Source of the DNA: a virus
IMG/VR virus record: IMGVR_UViG_3300031227_010350
Location: 1 to 42,882 of that record
Length of the DNA: 42,882 nucleotides
Strand: one strand, 5' to 3'
Part shown: positions 23,700 to 31,668 of the stretch, in pieces
Numbering within the stretch: position 1 is the first letter of the stretch
How the letters are laid out: every line of letters begins with the position of its first letter
Notes under the pieces: generated by a model
What the model was told of the DNA's origin: nothing
The model's input: only the letters and a program-made list of their open reading frames with translations
Databases searched by the model: none
Position numbers and translations under genes: made by a program

Positions 23700-23879
23700 C
23701 TACTTCTTCTTTTCTTTATTCCTAAAAATCAAATTGTACGCATTTTCAATGCTTCTTTTTTCAACGTCTGACATTTCATTCCATTTTTTTTTTAGCTCTT
23801 TCTTCTGGCTCTTCAATGTTCTGCCATCTCTGTGTAAAGCGATTATAGCTTTAATACCTTCTGCTTCACTAAACGCCAT
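23700..23879 (-). CDS. Small charged helical protein, 59 aa
   Basis: I start at the internal ATG (MAFSEAEGIKAIIALH) because AAAGGAAGG lies 6-8 bases upstream; the open frame extends another 14 codons without a good ribosome site. The product is soluble, helical and basic, with a long Lys run (KKELKKKWNEMSDVEKRSI) and a KEKKK tail. It resembles small nucleic-acid-binding or coiled-coil phage proteins, but no family is recognised. About 170 bases of apparently non-coding DNA separate it from the next gene upstream (to 24053); I see no tRNA or clear promoter in that gap. Confidence 0.6.
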   Translation of the reverse strand: MAFSEAEGIKAIIALHRDGRTLKSQKKELKKKWNEMSDVEKRSIENAYNLIFRNKEKKK

Positions 23880-24052
23880 ATCATTCCTTCCTTTAAAATT
23901 TAACAAGAGGAAACTCCCCAATTTCGTAAGCGGTACTAGGTAGTTTTACAAAGATATCCCGCTGGCATCGATGCAACAATTACATGAAATATTAGCAATT
24001 CGATTTATCTAGCCGTTTTGTTTGTACCAATAACCTCTTTTATTAATTATTT

Positions 24053-24478
24053 TTATACTGACTCAGGTATTGCTTCTCTTTGCTCATTCATATAAATATT
24101 CGCTATACGACATGTAACTGATGTTATAGCTATACCAGTAATAATTATACTCCAGTTGAAATTGAAATGTGAAGGATTAGTCATAAGATGATAAATCCCA
24201 CCAAAACCATTTCCAACAAGACCGAAAAGTAAAATTGAAGTTCCTCCACTTAAGACTATTACTGGACCCCATAACCAACCAAAAGATATGATTATAGGAC
24301 TTCCTAACACAAAAAGACATAATGCACCTATACTCATACCAGATACCGTTGCTACTATATTAGGAATAATCATTTCAAACCAGCTCTTTTGCTCTACTCC
24401 TCCAAACAAATATATGATATAACATCCTACCATAATAATTATTGAATGGATTATACTTTGTACTTTTTTACTTACCAT
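24053..24478 (-). CDS. Multi-span membrane protein, 141 aa
   Basis: Four hydrophobic segments are visible: about residues 10-26 (HSIIIMVGCYIIYLFGG), 36-60, 62-92 (Gly-rich: PIIISFGWLWGPVIVLSGG) and 108-128 (WSIIITGIAITSVTCRIAN). Basic N-terminus MVSKKVQ; charged C-terminus. The size and number of spans are compatible with a class I holin-like protein, but no endolysin gene is next to it, so the role is open. Ribosome site AGAAGAGGTG precedes the ATG. Upstream lies the GC-rich hairpin and the IS66-accessory-like pair. Confidence 0.7.
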   Translation of the reverse strand: MVSKKVQSIIHSIIIMVGCYIIYLFGGVEQKSWFEMIIPNIVATVSGMSIGALCLFVLGSPIIISFGWLWGPVIVLSGGTSILLFGLVGNGFGGIYHLMTNPSHFNFNWSIIITGIAITSVTCRIANIYMNEQREAIPESV

Positions 24479-24564
24479 AATAACACCTCTTCTACTGTAT
24501 TACATTAATATTACCCATAACGTGATTTTGTGATTCACCTCACTCCTTAAGTTGAGGTTTAATA

Positions 24565-24634
24565 AATAGACTCGAAGGGCGCCGGACTACTCTTACAGTA
24601 CCCTTCGAGTCGTGAGGATCCCCCGAGGTCTATT
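24565..24634. other. Strong hairpin with competing outer stem
   Basis: GACTCGAAGGG pairs perfectly with CCCTTCGAGTC (11 bp, 21-base loop). AATAGAC on its left edge is also complementary to GTCTATT at 24628-24634, and the two pairings compete for GAC. On the minus strand the hairpin lies just after the stop of the 134-residue gene and is followed by TCTATTTATT, so it can serve as a terminator; the alternative pairing overlaps the stop region. Confidence 0.6.
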
Positions 24635-25034
24635 CAGAGGATCGATTTTCTTTATACTGTTTAGCCAGTCGAGGATGATCTTCCTCGAATTCATTGGCTA
24701 TTGCATTACTTCTGGAAAATGCCCTATCAGAAAAGGTCAAATCCATATTGAAGCAATTCAATGCCATTTTAAATATCTGTTCCTGCCTGAGTGTAACATC
24801 CCATGTCAGATTCTCTCCAAGCTTATGAACAATTACAGCTCCTGAGTTACCAATCAATTTAAGGATATTGCGTTTTCGATTTAAGAAAGCATATACTTCT
24901 CCGTTATCGAGATTTTCTACTCGACGACACCTTTCCCCAGCAATGATAGCTTTTAAACTATCACTACCATACCTCATGTTCACATTACTCCACCACTGTA
25001 CAATAATAATTCCTATATTGCTTCTAGCCATCAT
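24630..25034 (-). CDS. IS66 accessory TnpB-like protein, 134 aa
   Basis: Residues about 15-80 follow the IS66 Orf2 (TnpB) pattern: NMRYGSDSLKAII for the usual DMRKGxDGLxxxV, GEVYAFLNRKRNILKLI for xLFVFxxRRxxxxKxL, then a strand and VHKLGENLTW for the KRLExGxFxWP end. The C-terminal 45 residues are extra. The ATG overlaps the upstream stop (ATGA); the second in-frame ATG at 25031 has better spacing to GGAGG. Base composition is clearly richer in G+C than the tail genes. No transposase or inverted repeats are visible, so this is probably a domesticated or stand-alone member. Confidence 0.5.
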   Translation of the reverse strand: MMARSNIGIIIVQWWSNVNMRYGSDSLKAIIAGERCRRVENLDNGEVYAFLNRKRNILKLIGNSGAVIVHKLGENLTWDVTLRQEQIFKMALNCFNMDLTFSDRAFSRSNAIANEFEEDHPRLAKQYKENRSSE

Positions 25035-25522
25035 CTTCCTCCGTTTCCATTGAGCATAAACTTTATTGCTTCAGCATCCCCTTCAAGTGTAACTTTTACG
25101 GTTCTGTCAACAAGAGGTGATACATCAGTTCCGTTTCCTCCTAAGTGAAGAGGACCTTCCAACTCTGCAACGGGTCCTGTGCCATTATGTTTTTCAATAT
25201 CAACACCAGGAGGTTTACGTTTATGAACTTTTCTGGCCGGATCATTTTTGAGTAGCTTAGTAGCTTCTCTTATTCCCTTTAAAGCAAGTTCATAATCAGC
25301 TTCTGTCAGTGGAGTCGGGTCAAGTACTTTATACCCATTACTTCCCTGAACCTTTTCAATACGGTTTACCATCTTTAACTTGTCGGTGAAATTGTAAATT
25401 TTCCATACACCAACTTTCAAATTTGCAGCTTTTTCTTCCTGTGGTAAATTGATGAATTTCTCACTTTTAAGACTTTCAAGAAATTTATTGATCTTCTTTA
25501 AATCTCCTTTAGCTTTTGCCAT
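25031..25522 (-). CDS. Unknown partner of TnpB-like gene, 163 aa
   Basis: Overlaps the TnpB-like gene by 4 bases, as IS66 orf1/orf2 pairs do. Helical, Lys-rich N-terminal half (KGDLKKINKFLESLKSEKF), a Pro/Gly-rich middle, and a C-terminal VDRTVKVTLEGDAEAIKFML, reminiscent of the end of IS66 Orf1 proteins where a strand leads into a helix after Gly-Asp. A helix-turn-helix is not evident. Two hand-counted 60-base lines give 42-43% G+C against about 25% in the adjacent gene, so it was likely acquired. Ribosome site AAAAAGGAGA precedes the ATG. Confidence 0.6.
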   Translation of the reverse strand: MAKAKGDLKKINKFLESLKSEKFINLPQEEKAANLKVGVWKIYNFTDKLKMVNRIEKVQGSNGYKVLDPTPLTEADYELALKGIREATKLLKNDPARKVHKRKPPGVDIEKHNGTGPVAELEGPLHLGGNGTDVSPLVDRTVKVTLEGDAEAIKFMLNGNGGR

Positions 25523-25644
25523 TTTAAATCTCCTTTTTCTGGTTAAATTAATAGACCTCTTTGTTGATTTACTACTTAAAAATGTTACCGTAGAATCCTC
25601 ACTTATTACTAATTAATATATATAACACAAATTTCCTTAAATGG

Positions 25645-26760
25645 TTAGCAGATATAGCTCCTCATATAGAATGCTAAGTAATAAGCAATAAAGTCTCTAG
25701 ATACTTTTTTAGTTTGAATTGATAGCTTTTTAAACCAAATAGTCAATTCAAGATCAGGAATGATATGATTATCATGTAGTTGCATTAAATTCTTTTTGAA
25801 ATAAACTGGCTTGGATGATGTTTTAACTGCCATTAATTTTTTAATATGATCAATAAATTTATTAGTACATACTTCATCCATCGAAGTCAATCCTCGCATC
25901 ATAAGTATAAGTAATGTTTCTATTTGATCAATATATTCAGAATTGTTTAATGACTCAGCATATTTAACAGATAATGTTTTATTAAATCTAGTTAATCGTT
26001 GAGCTTCTAAAATTGCTTTCCTATTTACTTTACCATATACACAAATATCTTTTGATTTATCACTTGCAAATTTCTTAATATTTTGCTCAAATGTTTCACG
26101 TGCATATGCTTCTTTATCATCCGATGTTGAAGAAAGACCTTTCTTTTCAGCACTTGCTCTATAATAATGTCTGTAAAAACTTTTACTTGATTGATTGATT
26201 CTTGATCTTAAATACATGATCATTTTCATAATACCTTCGGGGTCATCTTCAACCATATCTTTATGATGTCTGTTATATACTTGTTGACTTAAATACATAA
26301 CTGAATTACCAACTGTTTTCTGTGTTCTGAATAAATGTGAATGAGAAATATGCTCCATCGCATATCTCCAATAATCAGGGTTACATCCCATTTTAATATA
26401 TTTATACATGATATTTGAATAATATCTTATTGCAAATAAGTTATAAGCCCATCTAGCTCCTGTTTCATCTTTTTTATCATTAATAAAATATTGAGTAATT
26501 AAAATGAGTAATGTAGTATAATTATCATGTAACAATTTAAATTTATATTGAGGGTATCTACGACGAGAATATTCTTTTAACATTTTTTCATTTGTATTAG
26601 TTCTCATCATTAATTCTTTAAATAAAGGTGCTACTCGAGGATAATAACAATCTTTAGCCATTTTAGAAAGTTCATTTCCCACATTAGATTCAATGAATCT
26701 ACGTAGAAGATTTCCATCACGATCATCGACCTCAAATCCTGAAAGAGTAAGTTTTATCAT
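25645..26760 (-). CDS. Unknown, probably structural protein, 371 aa
   Basis: Unrecognised. Fourteen bases after the gp6-like wedge gene, with ribosome site AAGGG, so part of the baseplate operon. The protein is almost entirely helical, basic and Tyr/Arg/Lys-rich, with repeated aromatic helices (WAYNLFAIRYYSNIMYKYIK, YRHYYRAS). No membrane segment or enzymatic motif. Context suggests a baseplate or tail-completion protein. About 120 bases follow before the IS66-like gene: AT-rich with ATTAATATATATAAC, no clear terminator. Confidence 0.65.
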   Translation of the reverse strand: MIKLTLSGFEVDDRDGNLLRRFIESNVGNELSKMAKDCYYPRVAPLFKELMMRTNTNEKMLKEYSRRRYPQYKFKLLHDNYTTLLILITQYFINDKKDETGARWAYNLFAIRYYSNIMYKYIKMGCNPDYWRYAMEHISHSHLFRTQKTVGNSVMYLSQQVYNRHHKDMVEDDPEGIMKMIMYLRSRINQSSKSFYRHYYRASAEKKGLSSTSDDKEAYARETFEQNIKKFASDKSKDICVYGKVNRKAILEAQRLTRFNKTLSVKYAESLNNSEYIDQIETLLILMMRGLTSMDEVCTNKFIDHIKKLMAVKTSSKPVYFKKNLMQLHDNHIIPDLELTIWFKKLSIQTKKVSRDFIAYYLAFYMRSYIC

Positions 26761-26774
26761 TATGAGCCCTTATA

Positions 26775-29405
26775 TTAATTATTATCTATTTCACGAATTG
26801 ATATACTAATATTATCATATGTAAATGCAACTAATTGAGGAGTATAATCTAGCAATTGAGTTTGAGGCAATTCTTCTATATTGTAATTAAATTTGATATT
26901 AATACTAGGATAAATTAAATCACAATATGTTACACCTGGAACATTTCTTATTACTTTGATTATTTCACTTCTGTCTATATTTACATCCATTGCAAATTTA
27001 GGAGTAAACGTTTCAAGAAGTGAATCACGTATATTTTCAATTAATGCTGAACTACTTAATGGACTTAGTAAATCTTTACTTACAACAGCTTGTACACCGA
27101 ATGGTATATCAAATATAGGTTCAATCCATTCTGTATTATTATATACTACATTGATTTCTTCATCTTCTACATAAGCACTACTATTTCTTGAAACTTCAAT
27201 AAATATCCAACCGATATCAGTCCATCGACCTATCTTCCATCTGTGTTGAACCCAACTAACATCTTCTGTACCATTTACTATCCATTGTTCTCCAATTACA
27301 GGTGATGCTGGAACTGCTGATTGAGTTCTACTAGTAACATCACCTTGACTAGGAACATTGTATTTCATATTATTTAATGTACCAGTAGTATCTGAGAATT
27401 TTACATTAATAAAATCAGTTAACATTCTTTTTGAATTAATATCAATATTTCCAATTAATGCCTGAACAGTTACTAATTCAAATAAACTCCTATCAACTTC
27501 TTCATCAATAAACCATTGTGTTCTAATTACAGGTACATTATGAATTTCATAACTAGATGTAGAATCTCCAGTAATACTAGATATCATAAATTCACTTAAA
27601 TCTTTTCTTATAATTGCATCAGATGAATATACTGATATCGTTAATCTTTCATCTACAGTACCACCAGGAATTAAATCGAATGGGACCATTCCTGTAATTC
27701 TAAATTTGAATTTTTGCTGATTTAATGGAATATCACCATAATAAGGGAATTCATAAAAGAAGCTAACTAAATTACCACTTCCATCTATTTGAGACATCAT
27801 ATTATATATATCGCCATCCCATATGGTAGTAAGTTCACATTCAAAATCATATACTCTATCAGTAATGTTTGTTACTTCAGCAGTCAATTCAATTTTATTT
27901 CCAACCCTTTTAAAATTACAATTTGTGATAATGATATATGAATATTGAGCATAATCAGATATTTGTTCAATTACTGGTGTAATATTTACATCATTTACAA
28001 GATAACTATAATCAACTGATTTAGTATATATATCTGGTTCCATTGCAAACATTGTTTCATAATCTTCACCATCAATATCTATAATTGTACTAGGATCAAT
28101 TATCACATCATGTGATGAAGAATCAATTTCCATTATGATATTACGAGTAGGACAAATTTGATCTTGATATTTCAATTTAGTAAATACCATAATTTCATTT
28201 ACTTTTATATCAGATCTTTTCAATACTGGCTTAGCATCGCTTAAAGGGGTATCAGGTATGATATCAATCATATCATCATAATCAAGTTCAGAAACAAATC
28301 TTCCCTTTGATGTTAAATTAGCAATTGCTCTAGATTTAATTGCTGATAATGATGGAGAATCTTCTCCACCTTCTGCTGGGGATGGATTAGTACTAACTAC
28401 TTTAATAGGAAGAGTTTTATTTTTTCCACTAGGAGAATCATAATAGGTATAATATAATTTGTCAGGTTTAGTTAATGTTCCTGTAATTACTCTACCACCT
28501 TCACCTTTAGTTAAAAATAATTCAACTTTAATTGTAGATCCCGGTGTTGGTTGTTTACCAATAACACCATTTCCAAAGAAAATATCTGCTTTATTATAAG
28601 TTGAAACAAATACATATTTTTTATCATATGAACTCATTGTATAAAGTGAATTTCCTTCTGCTTGTTCTAAAAGATCATATACAATTGTATCACCTTGTTT
28701 AATACCTTCATATACATTTACTCTCCAAGGCATTCCTTTGAATTCTAATTGCACTGACCAGAATTGATAAAATTCTAAATCTTGAGGGACACTATATGTA
28801 AATTCTTGAGTTTCATATTGTGTAAATGGAATAAGTATCTGAGCAACTTCTGTTTCTGAATTTAAAAGAACAGGATAAAAATAACCTTCAGGATTCCTAG
28901 CAGTAACAGCTTTATTATCAATTACTCTAACATTTATACCATCACTCTCCATATCTTGATATTCAATATCTACTAATGATTGTTCTATTTGAATAGTCAT
29001 AGGAAGATCTCTAGTGTAAATAATATCTCCACTTTTAATCTGATATCCATTAGGTATAATAAAAGTTACATCATCTTCTTTGAATTTTAACGGGAATGTT
29101 AATAATACATCACACATTGCTGGTAATGCTGTACTTGGAATATATCCTATCCATTTAGCAAGATTGTATACAGACTCTTCCATTTGTGCTTCAGTAATAA
29201 AGAATTCTCTATATACACTTGATGTATAATATAATTGATTAGCAGTTAATTGACTAAGTACATTGATTACATATGATAAAAATGAAGTATATGTAAAATC
29301 TACATTTTGCAAATCAAGATAATCTTTTGCATAATCAATTAATTTACCTCTAATCGAATCCCTAGAAGTTAAAATATCAATTGCTTTTGTATTAGAATCA
29401 AACAT
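26775..29405 (-). CDS. Baseplate wedge protein, gp6 / baseplate-J-like, 876 aa
   Basis: Forms the wedge ring that holds the baseplate together in contractile tails. N-terminal helical region (residues about 10-85, including EESVYNLAKWIGYIPS, typical of J/gp6 proteins), a beta middle, then at about residue 340-385 the hallmark region: PSPAEGGEDSPSLSAIKSRA, NLTSKGRFVSELDYDDMI, matching the 'ARxxxxxxxRxVTxxDYE' pattern of the baseplate-J family. Length fits T4 gp6 (660) with an inserted beta domain (about 560-760). The C-terminal 120 residues return to gp6-like arrangement (FTPKFAMDVNIDRSEIIKVI). The stop of this gene is followed after 14 bases by the next unknown gene. Confidence 0.88.
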   Translation of the reverse strand: MFDSNTKAIDILTSRDSIRGKLIDYAKDYLDLQNVDFTYTSFLSYVINVLSQLTANQLYYTSSVYREFFITEAQMEESVYNLAKWIGYIPSTALPAMCDVLLTFPLKFKEDDVTFIIPNGYQIKSGDIIYTRDLPMTIQIEQSLVDIEYQDMESDGINVRVIDNKAVTARNPEGYFYPVLLNSETEVAQILIPFTQYETQEFTYSVPQDLEFYQFWSVQLEFKGMPWRVNVYEGIKQGDTIVYDLLEQAEGNSLYTMSSYDKKYVFVSTYNKADIFFGNGVIGKQPTPGSTIKVELFLTKGEGGRVITGTLTKPDKLYYTYYDSPSGKNKTLPIKVVSTNPSPAEGGEDSPSLSAIKSRAIANLTSKGRFVSELDYDDMIDIIPDTPLSDAKPVLKRSDIKVNEIMVFTKLKYQDQICPTRNIIMEIDSSSHDVIIDPSTIIDIDGEDYETMFAMEPDIYTKSVDYSYLVNDVNITPVIEQISDYAQYSYIIITNCNFKRVGNKIELTAEVTNITDRVYDFECELTTIWDGDIYNMMSQIDGSGNLVSFFYEFPYYGDIPLNQQKFKFRITGMVPFDLIPGGTVDERLTISVYSSDAIIRKDLSEFMISSITGDSTSSYEIHNVPVIRTQWFIDEEVDRSLFELVTVQALIGNIDINSKRMLTDFINVKFSDTTGTLNNMKYNVPSQGDVTSRTQSAVPASPVIGEQWIVNGTEDVSWVQHRWKIGRWTDIGWIFIEVSRNSSAYVEDEEINVVYNNTEWIEPIFDIPFGVQAVVSKDLLSPLSSSALIENIRDSLLETFTPKFAMDVNIDRSEIIKVIRNVPGVTYCDLIYPSINIKFNYNIEELPQTQLLDYTPQLVAFTYDNISISIREIDNN

Positions 29406-29408
29406 TGG

Positions 29409-29915
29409 TTATCGTCCTTTAGATTTTTTTAATGCTTTAGCAATTTTTTTCGATGCCGATACTTTATTTATTTTTCTTATTTGAGTTTTTCTCTTTTTAA
29501 TAGTCATTTTAATTTTATTTAAAGTATCTCGATAATATTTTTTAATAATACGAGTTACAATTCGTTTTTCTTCATTTTTATCAATCTTCTTTTTAATTTT
29601 TTTTCGTTCATTTTTATATTTATTTATTTTAATTCCTTTGTTCTTTTTTCGTTTAGGTTGTTTTTTGCCATTTATTTTTTTATATTCTTCTAATGTCTCT
29701 ACAGCTTTTGACCCATAATTACTATACAATTCTGTCATTTTAAGACTTTCTTCTGCCAATCTCTCTAATTTAGATTTTTCTTTTTTAAAACTTTTTCTTA
29801 AATCTTTTTCTTGTTTTAATAAAGATGACAGTTGTTTATCTCTTGACATTAGAACTTTAGAAGCTTCATTTACTAATACTCTATTTATTAGATTGGCAGT
29901 ATATGGGATTGGCAT
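29409..29915 (-). CDS. Highly basic coiled-coil protein, 168 aa
   Basis: Starts immediately after the previous stop (no gap) and ends 3 bases before the gp6-like gene. The protein is helical with heptad-like stretches (SSLLKQEKDLRKSFKKEKSK, residues about 30-60) and an exceptionally Lys/Arg-rich centre (KKQPKRKKNKGIKINKYKNE). It ends KKSKGR. No membrane segment. Not recognised. The charge would allow binding to DNA or to acidic tail proteins; location in the baseplate operon favours an assembly or virion component. Confidence 0.65.
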   Translation of the reverse strand: MPIPYTANLINRVLVNEASKVLMSRDKQLSSLLKQEKDLRKSFKKEKSKLERLAEESLKMTELYSNYGSKAVETLEEYKKINGKKQPKRKKNKGIKINKYKNERKKIKKKIDKNEEKRIVTRIIKKYYRDTLNKIKMTIKKRKTQIRKINKVSASKKIAKALKKSKGR

Positions 29916-30566
29916 TTATTTGTCCATAAAATATAAATTAGGATTTGATTTATAGTAATCATTTATTGTAGATAAATTTTGGTTTTTCTCTAATAACCTA
30001 AACATAAAAGCAGCTTTCTCTGATTTATATATCCTTTTATTATAATCAAGAAATACATCAACTGCGGATAAAGATCTATCTAACTGTTTAGTAGTAGCAT
30101 GACTAACTTTAGCTTGTGCTTTCCAATGAGTAATTTGAGTATTAGTAGCTTTTTCAAAATTTGAAATTTCATATGTAGGATAATATCCCTGACTATCTGG
30201 TTGAAGAACATGCTGTTCGAATTTAATAAAATCATGAGGCATCGGATTAAAACCATATTCACTAGGTATTACAAATGAAACTGTTTGTTCTTTTTTAGTC
30301 ATACCTTGCTCATCTGCATTTTGTTGTACTGAAATTTGCTCGATATGGAATACTGGAAGGAATAATATTTTTCTCCATCTCATACCTGATAAATTATCAA
30401 ATTGTTGATAAAAAGCATTATCTAATACTTCTCCGTCATAAACTGAATTAGGAAGATCTTGATTCCAATATGTACAAGGATAAGCTGGTCCCATTTCTGA
30501 ATACATCTTGTATACCCACTGTTGGTACTGATAGGCATAATCATGAATCCTAGACCATTTTTGCAT
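29916..30566 (-). CDS. Unknown baseplate-operon protein, 216 aa
   Basis: Aromatic and rich in Tyr, Trp, Gln: MQKWSRIHDYAYQYQQWVY, then AYPCTYWNQD and LSGMRWRKILFLPVFHIEQI. Residues about 95-115 (SFVIPSEYGFNPMPHDFIKF) look like a conserved virion-protein element, with strands followed by an 'EYGFxPxxxDFxKF' turn that I recall from uncharacterised myovirus structural proteins. No membrane span or enzymatic motif. Located between the coiled-coil protein and the Cys-rich membrane protein. Function is not known; a baseplate or neck component is likely. Confidence 0.65.
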   Translation of the reverse strand: MQKWSRIHDYAYQYQQWVYKMYSEMGPAYPCTYWNQDLPNSVYDGEVLDNAFYQQFDNLSGMRWRKILFLPVFHIEQISVQQNADEQGMTKKEQTVSFVIPSEYGFNPMPHDFIKFEQHVLQPDSQGYYPTYEISNFEKATNTQITHWKAQAKVSHATTKQLDRSLSAVDVFLDYNKRIYKSEKAAFMFRLLEKNQNLSTINDYYKSNPNLYFMDK

Positions 30567-30571
30567 ATTAA

Positions 30572-31189
30572 TTACCCTTTAAGTTTAGATAATTTATCTT
30601 TATATTTGTTTATTGATTGTTCTTTTTTCACTATCAATTTGTTAATATATTTAAGACACTTTTCAGGTTTACTAGTATTTTTACATCCTTTTTTCCGACT
30701 ATTAAGATATTTTAATTCTTTCTGTTTACCTTTTATTATTACTAACAATAAACATATTTTTTTCTTATCACCTTTTAGGTGTCCGCATACCCGTTGAGTT
30801 TCTGCTCGTGCTTCATTTCTTAATCGAACTAATACTGTAGTAAGTATAATTGCAAAGAAACTCAAATCTATAATAGCAGTAACTTTTGCTTGGCTCCTTC
30901 CTGAATACCTATAATTACTTCCGGCTCCGCCAGTCCAACGTCGTCTACCACCACCAAGAGGAGGGGGAGCAGATCTTTTATAATGATTTGCTTTCAATTT
31001 AAGTTTTTTCAAATATGGATATTTTTTTTGCATTTCTACAAGTCTTAATTTAGCATTAGATACTGTATTTTTTATTCCTGGATCAGTACTATCTTTTTGA
31101 AGATCAATGAATTGAAGTAACTTCATATATTTTTCTTTTTCTGTACCTTCAAGAAGTAGGTATTCTAATAAAACATTAAAGGTTGCCAT
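30572..31189 (-). CDS. Membrane protein with C-x10-C-x22-C-x8-C domain (copy A), 205 aa
   Basis: Soluble helical N-terminus (residues 1-70), Pro/Gly/Arg-rich linker (PPPLGGGRRRWTGG), one hydrophobic span (about 103-123, VTAIIDLSFFAIILTTVLV), then a Lys-rich helical tail with four cysteines at C-x10-C-x22-C-x8-C. The motif starts RVCGHLKGDKKKIC and its second pair is GCKNTSKPEKC. The next gene upstream shows exactly the same spacing, so the domain is paralogous. The pattern recalls the paired-cysteine helical hairpins of CHCH proteins, in which two disulfides clamp two helices; here that is an analogy. Ribosome site CAGGAG precedes ATG. Confidence 0.7.
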   Translation of the reverse strand: MATFNVLLEYLLLEGTEKEKYMKLLQFIDLQKDSTDPGIKNTVSNAKLRLVEMQKKYPYLKKLKLKANHYKRSAPPPLGGGRRRWTGGAGSNYRYSGRSQAKVTAIIDLSFFAIILTTVLVRLRNEARAETQRVCGHLKGDKKKICLLLVIIKGKQKELKYLNSRKKGCKNTSKPEKCLKYINKLIVKKEQSINKYKDKLSKLKG

Positions 31190-31204
31190 TATAAATTCTC
31201 CTGA

Positions 31205-31663
31205 TCATTTTGTATTTTTATATTTTTCTTTTAAATTTCTAATATCATCGGATACAGATGAAATTTTTCTTTTCATTTTAAATTTACATTCTATCGGTTT
31301 AGGAGTAGCTACACAGAATGTCATCTTTTTCTGAAGAACTAATATTTGTTGTTTTTTTGCAGACATTTGTAATTTGACTAAACATTTTTTCTTTACTAAT
31401 CCTTTAGTTTTCATGCATTCAATTGCATATTTTTTAATATACCAATTGTATACTGCTACACTTAAACTTAATACTAAACCTACAAAAGTAGCACCTGCAG
31501 CAGCAAGAGCTGCACTTTTAATTGACCCTTTAACAGAAGTTTGTTTTCTTAACATTTCATATAACTGGTTTATTTTCTTCTCAAGTCGATTTATCGCCTC
31601 TTGTTCTTGAGTAGACTCATATACAGTTTTTAATGACTTATATTGGTTTCTCATAGTAATCAT
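31205..31663 (-). CDS. Membrane protein with C-x10-C-x22-C-x8-C domain (copy B), 152 aa
   Basis: Helical coiled-coil N-terminus (EAINRLEKKINQLYEMLRKQ), a single membrane span near residues 48-72 (AALAAAGATFVGLVLSLSVA), then the same four-cysteine domain as copy A: ECMKTKGLVKKKC, 22 residues, FCVATPKPIEC. Identical spacing plus shared KKK before Cys2 and KP two to three residues before Cys4 argue for homology. The coiled-coil N-terminus differs from copy A. Position just after gp25 in the baseplate operon suggests a virion or injection component; the tail would enter an oxidising compartment if the C-terminus faces the periplasm. Confidence 0.7.
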   Translation of the reverse strand: MITMRNQYKSLKTVYESTQEQEAINRLEKKINQLYEMLRKQTSVKGSIKSAALAAAGATFVGLVLSLSVAVYNWYIKKYAIECMKTKGLVKKKCLVKLQMSAKKQQILVLQKKMTFCVATPKPIECKFKMKRKISSVSDDIRNLKEKYKNTK

Positions 31664-31668
31664 TAAGT

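Noticed and set aside
23880-24052. About 170 non-coding bases searched for a tRNA or small RNA
   Set aside because: No cloverleaf, T-loop or clear hairpin with a T run was found on either strand.
24630-25522. Active insertion sequence
   Set aside because: No transposase, terminal inverted repeats or target duplications could be found around the TnpB-like pair.
25610-25627. ATTAATATATATAAC also seen before terminase (10827), considered as a promoter
   Set aside because: Only two copies, simple AT sequence, and at 25.6 kb no plus-strand gene follows.
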